DNA from: Gambelia wislizenii
Taxonomy: Eukaryota > Chordata > Lepidosauria > Squamata > Crotaphytidae
Reading direction: 5' to 3'
Assembly: GCA_030847615.1 (NCBI GenBank)
Contig: JAUMIR010000001.1
Location: forward strand, 158,259,001-158,323,000
DNA length: 64,000 nt
The translations under genes were made by a program, and so were the position numbers. Under the pieces are notes generated by a model, which searched no databases, had not been told where the DNA came from, and was given only the letters and a program-made list of their open reading frames with translations. The stretch's first letter is position 1; each line of letters opens with the position of its first letter. Shown in pieces: positions 23,281-34,535 of this stretch.

Positions 23281-23755
23281 ACTTTACAAATAGACTCACA
23301 ATCATTTCTGTCAGATGGATAATCTAGTTTTCAGCCAGAGCTATACCTGAAACTTCCTTCACTTCTATCCAGGTTAGGCCCATATTTAATTAAGACCTCT
23401 TAAAAATATTTCTCCTTCAGTACTGGGGATATTGTGTTATTAATTATACACACCAAAATCTTGTTTAGTTTTCCCATTGGTATTATATAACATCGTCAAG
23501 ACTGCAAGATTCCGTAATGGGATAAAAAGTTATACATGAATGCTCTCCTACTCTGAAAATGGGTTAAGCCTACATCTGTACAATTGCAATATTTAAATGA
23601 TATTAATGGACTGAATTAAAAGGACAGTTGTTGGTACTCTAGGACCCAAGTGCAGATTTTCTTAATGTAACACATAGTTTAATCTATCCAATTATGTCAA
23701 CTTTTAACAGCTGTCTAATATTATTTGTATGTAGGGTCACCATGTGGATTTATTG

Positions 23756-23870
23756 GGATCACAGAATGATAGAGTTGAAAATGGCCCCACAGGCCATTGG
23801 GACCAACCTGCTGCTCAATGCAGGATCTCCAGCTAGAGCATTCTCAATGCCTAATATAGGTTTATAATCA
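23756..23870 (-). mobile_element. CR1 LINE 3' end fragment, diverged
   Basis: 'ATCACAGAATGATAGAGTTG' followed by a degenerate 'GGCCATTGGGACCAACCTGC' resembles reversed CR1 3' UTR. Confidence 0.5.
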
Positions 23871-24130
23871 CCCTATTTCTTTTTTGTTCACATTTTTTTT
23901 TTTTGCCAAGGACTCTGCGTACCTACTTCTCTGATACAATAGCAGCCTATTTGGTATGTGTATGTTTATTGTTGTTGTTGGTTGCCTTCAAGTAATTTCC
24001 AATTTATGGCGACCCCCAGGCTAACCTTTCACAGGGTTTTCAGAGGCTGAGAGTGTGTGACTTGCTCAAGGTCACCAAGTGGGTTTTCATGGCTGAGTGT
24101 GGGATTCGAACCCTGCTCTCCAGAGTCATT

Positions 24131-24703
24131 GGACTTTATAAGATGAGCCCCTTTAAACATTCTTTTGCTGGCATAAAAAATCAATTTTTATGCCAGCAAA
24201 AGAACACCCCCCTCACACACACTTACCTTATCTCCCTGCAGAAGGCTTCCCGGGCAATGAAGAGGAAGTGAACAAAGACCCATTCACTTCCTCCTTTGAA
24301 ATCCCGCAAGATTTCATTTCACAGGAAATTTTTAAAAACAAATGAAATGAACACAGGAAAAGTTACACAAAGCACATACAGACACTTTTAAACTTGCAAG
24401 TAACCCAGGGAGGGTCATAAACAGAGTGTCACCTACCTGGATGTCGTGATCTCACCCAGAAGTGTTTGCGCCAGACTGGCCATTCACGCTGCATTCATGT
24501 GAGTTAAATGGTGCAAGGTTTCACACTCTGGCAATGCTGGCACTCAAGCACCACCGGGGATCAATTGACATCTTCAGCTGTCAATAAAAAAGTACGGGTT
24601 TTGGCCAGGACATAAACGCAAGGGGGTGACGTCGTCTGATATGCGCGCCCTTTCACGTTTATGTGGTATTATGATGCCGCATTTAGTGTGTCTGATAAAA
24701 TCC
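24131..24703 (-). mobile_element. MITE family F2 variant nested in a SINE
   Basis: Ends GGACTTTATAAGATG and the complement of GGATTTTATCAGAC. ATT is duplicated at 24128-24130 and 24704-24706, and joining the flanks restores the SINE. Interior carries F2 blocks in reverse. A strong hairpin lies near its left end (24160-24205). Confidence 0.85.
24160..24205. repeat. Hairpin-forming inverted repeat
   Basis: Arm TTCTTTTGCTGGCATAAAAA pairs with TTTTTATGCCAGCAAAAGAA across a very short loop. It is part of the F2 MITE end. Confidence 0.9.
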
Positions 24704-25185
24704 ATTGTCAAACACTCAAGCCATTATCCCACACTGGTTCCTACTGATATGTGTCTACTTTAATCCAAAAGAACAGTCTTGGTCAAAGGCCTTTCCTACT
24801 TTCATCTATTTCTCCTGCCATGGTATCAAACATCCTGGGAGAAGAGCTGCCGCAACAGTTGACATACAAGGGAAGAGGAGTAATGTACTGTATAAACTGA
24901 ACCCTCTAAAATTTTGTTGCTATTATTTGCTTTCAAGTCAGCTTCACCTCAAAGGTTTGGAACTGTATAGGGTAAGCTGCAAAAAACAAACAAACAAACA
25001 AGGCTAAACCCCTATAGTTAGCAAAAGTATATTACTGCTGTTGTTATATGCTATCAAGTCAGCTTTGATTGATAAAAGCCCTATAAATGAAAGACTTCTA
25101 GGAGGCCTTGTCATAAACAGGCCTGCAAATTCAGGAACCTGGCTTCCTTGATTGAGTCCATCCATCTGTAATAAGGTCTTTCCTA

Positions 25186-25408
25186 GGCTGCATCTGCAGT
25201 GCAGAAATGATCCAGTTTGATACTGCTTTAACTGTCATGGCTCAATGCTATGGAATTATGGGATTTGCAGTTTTGTGATATTTTTAGTCTTATCTGTCAG
25301 GGAGCTCTGCTGCCACAACAAACTACAAATCCCAGGATTCCATAGCATTGAGCCATGGCTGTTGAAGTGGTGTCAAACTGGATTATTTCTGCACTGCAGA
25401 TACAGACC
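25186..25408. mobile_element. MITE family F4
   Basis: Arms of about 100 bp pair end to end: 'CTGCAGTGCAGAAATGATCC' at the left and its near-complement at the right, with 'GGGATTTGCAGTTTTG' facing 'CAAACTACAAATCCCAGG' near the centre. TA flanks both sides at the junctions. No coding content. Confidence 0.75.
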
Positions 25409-25736
25409 TAGTTTCCTATTGCTTACAGGAAACATGGCCAAAGAACTGAGCATAAGGCAGAGGTGGCTCTGAGCCCCAAATGTTAAATCCCATGCCCCAC
25501 ACAACACAATACCTATTTCACAAAAGTCATAGTATGGCACTTAGAGAAAGACACAAGAATATACAGCCAAAATTCCCAACCATACCACATACACAACTAG
25601 ACAAATCACACACCACACCAAACAAACAAACAAACCAGCTTGCACATGCATATATGCCCATACACATGCTACATGTTTGTGCAGACACACATATACACGC
25701 TACATGGAGTGATGAGAGTTGTAACTGAAATATCTG

Positions 25737-26026
25737 GGGCATATCCACACTGTGCTATTATAGAACTTATGCAAAGTTATACATAACTTTTAACTGCCAT
25801 GGCTCCACTCTGTATAATCTTGGGAGTTGTTGTTTTGTGAAGTGATGTTCTTAGCATTCTCTGCCAGAGACCTCTATTGGTGCAATTTAAGGAAGTAGAT
25901 AGAGCTCTGTAGCAGACAGAATTCTAAGTAGCTCACCAACTATAAATCCCAGGATTCTGTAGGATGGAACTATGGCAATTGAAGTGGTATCAAACTGCTG
26001 CCACTCTACAGTGTGGATACTTATGG
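25737..26026. mobile_element. MITE family F4
   Basis: Ends GGGGCATATCCACACTGTGC and the complement of CCCATAAGTATCCACACTGT. The core has the same 'AACTATAAATCCCAGGATTC' arrangement as the other F4 copies. Confidence 0.7.
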
Positions 26027-26500
26027 GTGTCGGCTTCTGGGAAGCTATTTCTTGCCTCTTTGTATGAGTAAACAATCTGGGCTTTATCACTTGATATTTA
26101 AAAAGAGTAACTAGAGTGAATAGAATTTTAATTATAATGTGGGAATTTGTGAAATAGGAAGGTCTTTCAGGATTCCCCTTTGCTTGTTTTTTTGTTTTTT
26201 GTTTTGGTGCAATGGGGGAAAATATATCCATGGAAATGGAAAACCAACTGAAACAACATCCAACTCAAATGAAAACCATAGTACTGAATGATAATCAAAT
26301 GACTCCTGTGTAATAAGCACTGACAGTTCTAAGCACCGAGCAATTTCTTCAAGTTACCTTACCTTATTACAGCTGACTAAGCCACTGAGATTCTTGGAGA
26401 TTTGAATAATCTACTCCATTAAATCTAATGTCGGTTTTGTACATATGAATGAATGGATGGAATGCTGAAAATTAATAGCTATAGTCCACTGAGCTTCTAA

Positions 26501-26851
26501 GGACATTTTCAGAAGTGACTTACAGTGCAACAATCGAGTGGGAGAGCTTTGCTGCTGCAGCGCAGCAGGGGGTTGATTTCGGACGACGACGTTCCTGTGG
26601 CGAAATCATCCGTGTCACTTCTGTTTAGGATTGGAGCCTGCTGTGCCATATTCTGCCAGATTTTATTTACGGAAGTTGTCCATGAATAAAATCTGGCGGA
26701 ATATGGCGCGGCAGGCTCCAATCCTAAACGGAAGTGACATGGACGATTTTGCCGCAGGAACGGCATCGTCCGAAATTGACCTCCTGCCGCGCTGCAGCAG
26801 CAAAGCTCTCCCGCTCGATTGTTGCGCTGTAAGTTGCATCTGAAAATGTCC
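26501..26851. mobile_element. Palindromic MITE family F1, complete
   Basis: Ends GGACATTTTCAGAAG and the complement of GGACATTTTCAGATG with TAA duplicated on both sides (26498-26500, 26852-26854). Essentially the whole 351 bp is one inverted repeat, with arms of about 170 bp around a small centre near 26670-26680. The terminal motif is shared with the F2 group. A transcript would fold into one long hairpin. No coding frame. Confidence 0.9.
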
Positions 26852-26854
26852 TAA

Positions 26855-27269
26855 GACCACTAGCAGTAATGACGAGATACATGTTGCTAGGGATTTTCAG
26901 GAGCAGGAAAATAGAGGCTCACTTTGACTGGCATTACTAGAATGATGAGTAGTACAGTAGTTATGTCTGTAGATGGAGAAACCAAAGCAGAGAAAGTAGT
27001 TGGAATAAAAGATGAGACAAAGCATGCCAATGGCATGGAACTGTCTAATAACTAGATGCATCAAAATTATTTAAGATGGGAAAGACAAGACTGCACCCTA
27101 TTGTCCTTTCCATGCATGAATGTATGCATCCATCCCTCCATCTCCCACACAGAGACGTTACAGGCAAAGGCAACAGAGATGAAGCAAGAGGATATCTAAT
27201 TCTACAGAAGGAGATGGATTAAAAAAAGCAAGCAGACTAGGGCAATCCAAACATAGGGGCTAGTGAATG
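26855..27269. other. No gene recognised
   Basis: Non-coding; may include the undefined 5' end of the neighbouring LTR. Confidence 0.4.
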
Positions 27270-27946
27270 TCACTAGGTCCTACAAAGGTGCCTTGGAAAT
27301 TCCCCAGAATCAAACACACCCAGGACATGACTAAGAGAAGCCCCCCTTAGACAGTCGTTAGGGAGGAATGTGCTAATTTCTCATGGACACACCTGGAACT
27401 CTGGGAAACTCGGCAAAGCATTGTTTTATGCTCAAAACACCCCTTAAGGGTACAATATTGGGTATAAATATTACCCTAAAATTATAGCCATGTTTCACAG
27501 TCCTCTCCCACGCTGTTACTCTGTGCCACCTTGTGCACAGTTCTTCCCATCACTCTGCTGGACTGCTGTTGCACCCTCAACTTCAAGCCTGAGTCTTTTT
27601 GCTGCATGAATTTTTGTTGCACAAATCTCTGGTAATCATAGCTCATTCCCAAATCTATTCCTTTATCCAAATACATCTTCCTAATTCTTCATTAGCTTTG
27701 TATGATCGCTTGTGAATGTGAGTGCATGTGTGAATGTCTCTGTGATTATTTTCCAATAAAAAGCATTTTTTATTTCATCTTGGCTTGGAGTCTTGTCAGT
27801 GAGTACTGGTATATACAGGTATAAAGATCCTGTAGTTACCTGGCCTCTTGCAGCCATACCTTTGAGCTAAGTAAATCCCCCAAATTAATATTGTAATTTT
27901 GGTGTCACTAGTGAGTTGCCACAGACCGCACACAATTTGGGTAACA
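27270..27946 (+). mobile_element. Solo LTR related to 3602-4385
   Basis: Collinear with the LTR at 3602-4385: TATA-like GGTATAAATATT at 27461-27472, AATAAA at 27755-27760, then 'CTTGGCTTGGAGTC'-type R/U5 text and the same terminus TTTGGGTAACA. The 5' boundary is uncertain. No internal viral genes. Its right end abuts half of an F4 MITE. Confidence 0.65.
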
Positions 27947-28015
27947 CCAGGATTCCATAGGATGGAGCCATGATAGTTAAAGCACTGTCAAGCTGCATTA
28001 TTTCTGCAGGTTCAA
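27947..28015. mobile_element. Half of an F4 MITE
   Basis: 'CCAGGATTCCATAGGATGG' to 'CAAGCTGCATTATTTCTGC' is the right arm of an F4 element. Its left arm is not seen beyond the LTR. Confidence 0.55.
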
Positions 28016-28192
28016 GGCTCACCCAACACATTTAGCTACCTGATGTAGAACAGTGAATGATTCCCTCTGAGCATAGTACTCAAAAACAGCCATGGTATTT
28101 TGATGCATGAGACAGAAGATTTCATAAGCACTTCTCTCTATCCCTGGTAGTAACAATCATTTTTGAAAAGAACTAATTAATCCTTTCTTACT

Positions 28193-28405
28193 GCTTGCGT
28201 GTGTGATTTCAAGTCACCTGTTGACTTATGGTGACCCCATGGATTTCATAGGGTTTTCTTAGAGAGGGAATATTTCCTTCTTCTGAAATGTAGCCTACAG
28301 CATCTGGTATTTGTTGGTGGTCTCCCATCCAGGTACTAACAACAGCAGATCCTGCTTAGCTTCCAAGATCAGACAGGATCAGGTGCCTTTAGGGTATTAA
28401 GGCTT
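28193..28405 (-). repeat. 5S rRNA-derived SINE (5S-Sauria type)
   Basis: Reverse-oriented 5S-like segment 'GGTCTCCCATCCAGGTACTA' and 'CTTCCAAGATCAGACAGG', with the L2-like tail 'TTCAAGTCACCTGTTGACTT' at the left. Confidence 0.85.
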
Positions 28406-28695
28406 AGAACACCCAAAATCCACTGTCTGAGGTAGCTGCCTTGTTCTATTTAACGGCAGAGCCAGCCATACACAAGTTTAAGTCTCCACCTAGCCATAAA
28501 GCTGCTTATGTGTCCTTGGGCAAGCTGTTATCTTACACTCCAGTTTTGCTCTCTGTAGTTGTTCTGGGAGAAATAATAGCAAGCAATACTTTGTATTATT
28601 TAATGTAGAATGCTTGCTCATTCAATACATTTATATCCCACTTCGGAATGATATACCATTATAAAGCAGATTATAATTGCATCCTTAGTAACTCA

Positions 28696-29436
28696 GGTTC
28701 TGTCTGCACGATGAAAAATGACACGTATGTATTCGAAAGATCGGCGATCTGTACAGACCACTGTTCGAATAAATACATGTCATTCAGGGTGTGTGTGGCA
28801 AAAACTTACCTTTTGGTCTGTGTGCGGTGGATCCAGGGCTTCCTCTGGATCTCGGATTAATCCGTACAACTTTCAAATGGGAGTGTGTCTAAACACTCCT
28901 GTTCGCACAGATATGAACAGGAGTGTGATCTGATTGACTGGCTGAGTAGAGAGGGCAGGGCTTGGAAAGAGGGGAATCAGCAGCAGCTGCCATTTTAAAA
29001 AAGGTATCTGATACGATGCCGCTGCTGCTGTCCTTCTCCGTCCTCTTCCTCCTCGTCCTCTGTAGCACCCCAGCCCTGGCTCCAGATCAACCCCACCACT
29101 GTCGCTGCTCTCCTCCTCCTCTCTCCCAGGGGAGGCAGGGGGAGGCGGTATGGCCGGCATGGCCCGGCCGAAGAAGGAGGAAAGCAGCACAGCCCCGCCA
29201 CCAGCCCCAACATGTGCTCCTGGATGTCAACCCCAGGAAGAACAGGCGGAGGAGGTGGGAAATTTGGGGGTTAGGGAGGGCGGAAGAGAGGGGGTAGGTG
29301 GGTTGAGCACACTACGCTCTGGTCAGACTTTGGCAGGGAGGACACCCTACAGAATCCCCAGCCGGCCAGTGGCACACTCACCAGCTGGGCTAGTGGGTCA
29401 TACGGACTTTACAGGGGGGTTAAAAACTGTGTTACT
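28696..29436 (+). mobile_element. MITE family F5 with a GC-rich core
   Basis: Outer segments match F5 at 12759-13372: 'TATTCGAAAGATCGGCGATC' at the left and 'GGGTCATACGGACTTTAC' near the right. The right terminus is lost. Between about 29010 and 29340 lies GC-rich sequence absent from the other copy, containing a plus-strand frame (28962-29297) whose internal Met at about 29016 starts MPLLLSFSVLFLLVLCSTPA, a signal-peptide-like stretch. The core may be captured host DNA, or the hydrophobic run may be an accident of CTG/CTC-rich sequence. Confidence 0.55.
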
Positions 29437-29479
29437 GAGTTCATTGGAGCATGTTCCTAAGTAATTGTGCATAGGATTT

Positions 29480-29612
29480 TGCACTCTATCATCCTTAGAG
29501 GAGGGCAAAGGAAAAACCCCTCTGAAGAAATTCTGCCAAGAAAACTCCGTGATAGGGTCACCTTAGGGTTATCATAGGTCAAAAACGACTTGAAGGTACA
29601 GAACAACAACAA
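29480..29612 (+). repeat. SINE/L2-type 3' tail
   Basis: 'CCCCTCTGAAGAAATTCTGC', 'GACTTGAAGGTACAGAACAA' and a CAA-rich end make an L2-like tail, the common 3' end of several reptile SINEs. Confidence 0.6.
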
Positions 29613-30320
29613 AATAGGTAAACGTTTATTTATGTAATGTAATTTTTAAGTTACATGTTCAAAACCAGAATATTCCAAAGAGCTGTGGCAACTGGTATTC
29701 TGATGCATACAGTTTTGTTTGACATCTAAATGGAATGCAGTAGATAAGGTGGATAAATACTGTACTCAGTTTGCACTATAGTATTTACATTAGCTGTGTA
29801 TCAAACAGAATGTAGCTTCTTTAATGGATATTTGGCGCCATCTATAGATTCAAAATGAAACAACCTCTCTTTGGTATAATTTACCTGTGGCCATGGTAAG
29901 ATGGCCATGGTAACATGGCTAAGGACACTAAACTGGATGAAAACATAACCATAACGTCCTACTTTAGTGCTGTATATTCCTCCAAATATCCGTTTTACCA
30001 AAAAAATGGGGACAAAGTTCTAGATCAGCCTTTTGTATCCACTTATCTTGAGACAAGATAGTAGAAAATGATCTGTGGAAGTGCTTAAAGTTCCTCTGTT
30101 GTGCATATAAAAATAATAATAATAAAGACAGTGAAGTTCTTTGTAAGTAGACATGTTTAAATAGGCCACTGACATGAAATAAATATGATTAAATTATGCA
30201 ATGTGTACTACAAATAAATGCATTGTAGTTTAGATACTGTACAAGTTGTGTAAAGTTGGCTGGCTTTTTAAACATTCTTATTGCTTCAAATTGTAGTTCC
30301 AACAGGCAAATGAACATATC
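29613..30320. other. No gene recognised
   Basis: AT-rich non-coding sequence; small direct repeat of ATGGCCATGGTAA units near 29890-29925. Confidence 0.4.
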
Positions 30321-30324
30321 AGGG

Positions 30325-30515
30325 GCCCATTCACACTACACAGCTATGGCACTATGATTCTACTTTAATTGCCATGGTTCCATCCTAGGGAATCCTGGAG
30401 TTGGCAGGTAGAATTTAGAATTCTCAGCCAGAGAGCTCTTCTGGTGCTTCTGATCAAACTACAAGCCCCAGGATTCCACAGGATGGAGCCATGGCAGTTA
30501 GACTGGAATATATAT
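30325..30515. mobile_element. MITE family F4, right end lost
   Basis: Starts GGGCCCATTCACACTACAC. Core has 'CAAACTACAAGCCCCAGGAT'. The right arm dissolves into TATATATA after 30505. Confidence 0.6.
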
Positions 30516-31676
30516 ATAAAACTCTTGGGTATGCATTAAGGCCCTTAGGTATGTAGGTATGTTGCCTCTTGGGTATGTACAATGAGTTTAGGTATGTTGC
30601 CTCTTTCAGTGTGCTGATTGAGCCTCAGCCAGTCACCACCCACAGGCAAATCACCACCCACATGCAAATTCCCTCTCCACCTCACAATCCACTCCTGCCA
30701 CTCATGGCCAATCTGCATACAGGGAGTGACCAAACAATGTGCTCCAGTGTTGGCTATAGCTACTAAGGCTGCAGGCGATAGTTACTAAGACTTTCCAGTT
30801 CACCAGTGTCTCAGGGCTGCATAATTCCCACTTACGATTTAAGTCTACACGGTAATATAATTTCTATTCCTGCTGCAACAGGACCAGGCAGTCAACTGGC
30901 AGTGAAGGTGGGACGTCGCTGCTGCTGCTGCAATGGGACCCAGGTAACTGGGCCTGAGGTCTACTGGGTGTTTCTTGGGGAGTTTTTTAAATGGCGTATG
31001 GTATGCCAGGTCCAGCTAGTAGCACTATAATTGTGTTGTATGAATGGGCACCAGGGAGGGAAGAGGAGATAGGGAGACAGAGTGTGTCAGAAAAGGAGGG
31101 GAAAATCTAAAGGGCTTAAATAAGCATGTTATTTAAGGTGTTCATGACTGGCTTGGTTGCCTTAGCTGAAGGTGGAGCAGGGAGAATTTCTTAACTCCCA
31201 AGAAAACCTTTTCTGCATATCACATTTCTTCATCCTGTCTTACCTGCTGATAAAACAGAACTAGAAGGGAAAGACAGCTCATTAATGCACCATTTCTCTT
31301 TCACTCAGAAGATAGTCTTGTGGGTTAAGGATAAGACCAGCTGAAATTCAGTCTGCCAGAACTTCTTCCTCTGATTTCACTGCCCCAAAACGTTGGTGTT
31401 TTGACCCTTTGTAAGTTTTAAATAAATCTGGAGGGACAGGCTTGGTATAAGCAAATGGAGGTGTAGAGAAGAGACAAAGTCTCAGGGTATTAGAAAAGAC
31501 GGCTCTTGTAATTATTGTAATTAGACCAATGCATATTTGATAATAGTAATATTTAATAATAGTAATATTTAATGGCCTTCTTCAGGGGCTGTTAAAAGAA
31601 AAAAACAAAAAAACAGGGGCAATATATAAACAGCAAAAATTATAACAGGAGACAAGTTACAATTTGCAATATCAAT
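30516..31676. other. No gene recognised
   Basis: Contains short tandem wording 'TAGGTATGTTGCCTCTT' near 30545-30610 and a duplicated TAATAGTAATATTTAA near 31541-31570. No coding evidence. Confidence 0.4.
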
Positions 31677-31686
31677 ATTAGGTACA

Positions 31687-32193
31687 ATCCTAAATATACA
31701 CTGGACTGACTATGTGATGAATGTTGCTGTCCTTGAGCAAGGAGGAATCACCAGCATTGAGGCCATGATATTGAGAACACAGCTGCGCTGGGCATGGCAC
31801 ATTGCTAGGATGGAGGATAATCACCTGCCAAAAATGGTACTCTATGGTGAACTCGCCACAGGTCAGCGTAAGAGAGGTGCTCCAAAAAAGTGATACAAGG
31901 ATTCCCTGAAACAACATCTCAGGCTTGGCCAAATTGATCACCAACAGTGGTCCACCCTGGCCTCACATCGGGAGGCATGGAGACGCACTATCCACAATGC
32001 TGCAGCCTTATTTGAGAACTCACGCCGAACAAGTCTTGAAGAGAAACGACAACGCAGAAAGAATCACAACCCGGAAATATCACCCAAGGAAACCGGACTT
32101 ATTTCGGATTGGCCTTTTCAGTCATCAGTGCGCTTGCAGAAAGTGCGGGATGAGTCCTTCCTGAATCTTTGTTTGCAAAGAAAAGCCAGAGAG
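31687..32193 (+). mobile_element. LINE-A, 5'-truncated copy
   Basis: Covers the last ~500 bp of LINE-A, from the thumb/C-terminal region (NIHWTDYV equivalent) to the GCCAGAGAG end. Perfect 10-bp target duplication ATTAGGTACA (31677-31686, 32194-32203). Near 32080 about 24 bp is missing compared with the intact copy, removing the first cysteines of the zinc motif. Confidence 0.9.
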
Positions 32194-32203
32194 ATTAGGT
32201 ACA

Positions 32204-32880
32204 TATATCTTGCATCAAGATGCATATAAAATGTCTCAATTTTTAAAATGCCTGTTAACCAAAATAAACATACACAAGTACAAAATATTACTTACCGTGG
32301 AACTTTAAAACCACCTGCAGGGATTCCAAAAAGTGTTTCCAAAGCTGGCAATTGATAGTTTGAGAAGTAGGAGACAGAGCATTATGCTGTTCCTTTTTTT
32401 CCACTTTTTTCAAGGTGTACCAAGGACATCCTTATCATAGCATTTTGAATCTGAATATATTTTCTAATCAGCCTGCCATTTCTACTCATATGCCTCTTTT
32501 GCAGTTGTGTTAAAGAACCCATAAAGAGAGTCTACCATGATATACACATCTGCTCAGAACTAAGCCTTATTGAGTTCAATGGGACCTTTGAAGTGTCAAA
32601 TCTCCATTAAGACATCTTTTGAGTTGGAGTTTTCCAGAAGTGGGTTTTATGCTGCCATTCTATGCATATTTACCTAAGAGTAAGCTCCACTGAATGCAGC
32701 ACCACTTACAGAAGTGTGCATAAGACTGCATAGCCAAACTTTCACTAATGTATGATGAAATCCATTCATTCCTCTGCAATTGTAGTCACAGTTTACATAT
32801 ATCAGAGCTGAATTTTTATAAACTTGAACCTGAAATATCTCCTGGGCCATTAATAAAAATGGCAAGTATAAAGCTATTTA
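32204..32880. other. No gene recognised
   Basis: Non-coding; a short palindromic repeat fragment ('TTCTATGCATATTTACCTAA') near 32656-32700 resembles the one at 8145. Confidence 0.4.
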
Positions 32881-33300
32881 TTTATTTGTGGCATTTATAT
32901 ATTGTCTTCCAACCCATGAGGGCTCCTAAGATGATGCATAAAGGATAAAAGGATTTCAAATGATACATAGATAAAAACTTGTTTTAAAAACTTAAACTTA
33001 AAATACTTCTTTAAAGACTTAAACAAACCTTAAAAATAATTCAGAACCAAACAGTTAAAACAACAGGAGGCGTTTCAAGGACCAAAGTAAAACAACACTG
33101 TTTTAGCTGCCTCTCAGAAGCTGAGAAGAGATGGTGCCAGGCTAGCTTCTCTCGGCAGGGGGTTCCACAGTTGAGGTGCTGCTACAGAGAAAGCCCTGTC
33201 ACCTGGTCCCACCAGCCTGGCTCCATGAAGTGCTGGGACATGCAAAAGGGCCACCACTGAGCATCTCACATCTCTATCTGCATATTCTCTCTGGAACATT
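32881..33300 (-). pseudogene. LINE 3' fragment (L2/CR1 group)
   Basis: Minus-strand frame at 33114-33299 includes DRAFSVAAPQLWNPLPREA, a C-terminal signature of L2-type polyproteins. It is followed by diverged 3' UTR sequence ending near 32881 in TTATTTATT. No catalytic region. Confidence 0.6.
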
Positions 33301-33688
33301 TCAAAAGGGAGTGATATGGTAGAAGAAGTGTCATTATTTGAAACCAGCTATAGTTCTCAATTACCCATAAAAACGGCAATTGTCATTTATACAACTTTTA
33401 ATTGTTTCAAAATACTTTGCATACACTGCCTCTGTAATCTATACAATAACCTTGTAAAGCTGGTCATATTTCTTATCCTATTGTATTACAAGTGGAAACA
33501 ATAACAAAATATTGCAGTGTACTGTCTGTCTTAAAGGAACTGCTCCTATTCAAGGTTCCCTTCCAAGCAGGGAATTCCATTGCCTCCTCCCATATTTTCT
33601 TTCTCATTTCCCATTCTATACTGTGCAACTACGAGCATGGCCAGTATTCACTGGACTATTTTTGCCCATGCAGGTTTTTTTTAAACTA

Positions 33689-33919
33689 CAGTAGGATCCC
33701 CGTATCCACTGATTCAATTATCCATGGGACACAACACCTACCATAGAGTCTTCCTAGAAAATGTGTCCTCTCTAGCCATTTTCTAGGTCCTCCAAGGCAA
33801 CTCTATGGTATTTTAAACTAGAAGTCCCATTATTTTCAATGCTGTTTGCCATTATCCATGGTTTTCAGTATCCATGCCCCCCCCAGAACCAATCCCCAGC
33901 AGACATGGGGGTCCTACTA
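33689..33919. mobile_element. Tigger/pogo-like MITE (T1)
   Basis: Flanked by TA on each side (33687-33688, 33920-33921). Ends CAGTAGGATCCCC and the complement of TAGTAGGACCCCC. Closely matches T2 at 57651-57886. No transposase. Confidence 0.8.
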
Positions 33920-34535
33920 TATTTCAAACCTTTGTGTTCCTCCAACCATGCTAAAACTTCCCTTTCTCAAACCCAAAAAGGGCTTCTTGATGGTCCCATT
34001 TTGAATACAGTCCTGGGAGAACATGTTATCTGTGTTTCCTATTAAAATTGCATTGCATTATATTATATTATCCTCCAGGTGGGGGGCTTCAGGTTTAGAG
34101 ACTGGACTGACATCATATACAGGTTGATTATCCCTTGTCTGAAATGCTTAGGACCAGGAGTGTTCTGTATTTTTTTTTTTTTGCAGGGGGGGGGAATGGA
34201 CTTTGGAATACCTCATAGCATCATAGAATCATAGAATTGTAGAATTGGAAGAGACCACGAGGGCCATCCAGTCCAACCTCCTGCCATGCAGGAAATCACG
34301 ATCAAAGCATCCCTGCCAGATGGCCATCTAGCCTCTGTTTAAAGACCTCCAAGGAAGGAAACCCCACCACACTCCGAGGGAGTGTGTTCTCACTGCCGAA
34401 CAGCTCTTACTATCAAAAAGTTCCTCCTAATGTTGAGGTGGAATCTCTGTTCCTGGAGCTTGCATCCATTGCTCCGTGTTCCAGTCTCTGGAGCAGCATA
34501 AAACAAGCCTGCTCCATCCTCAACGTGACACCCCT

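Larger units (their letters stand above)
23960..24746 (-). repeat. MIR-like CORE-SINE with L2-type tail, split by a MITE
   Basis: 'GTGGGATTCGAACCCTGCTC' and 'CTCAAGGTCACC' are the reverse complement of the MIR/tRNA-like head, and 'GGTTGCCTTCAAGTAATTTC' is an L2-like tail. After the MITE at 24131-24703 the SINE resumes as 'ATTGTCAAACACTCAAGCC'. Pol III SINE class; old, judged by divergence. Confidence 0.7.
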
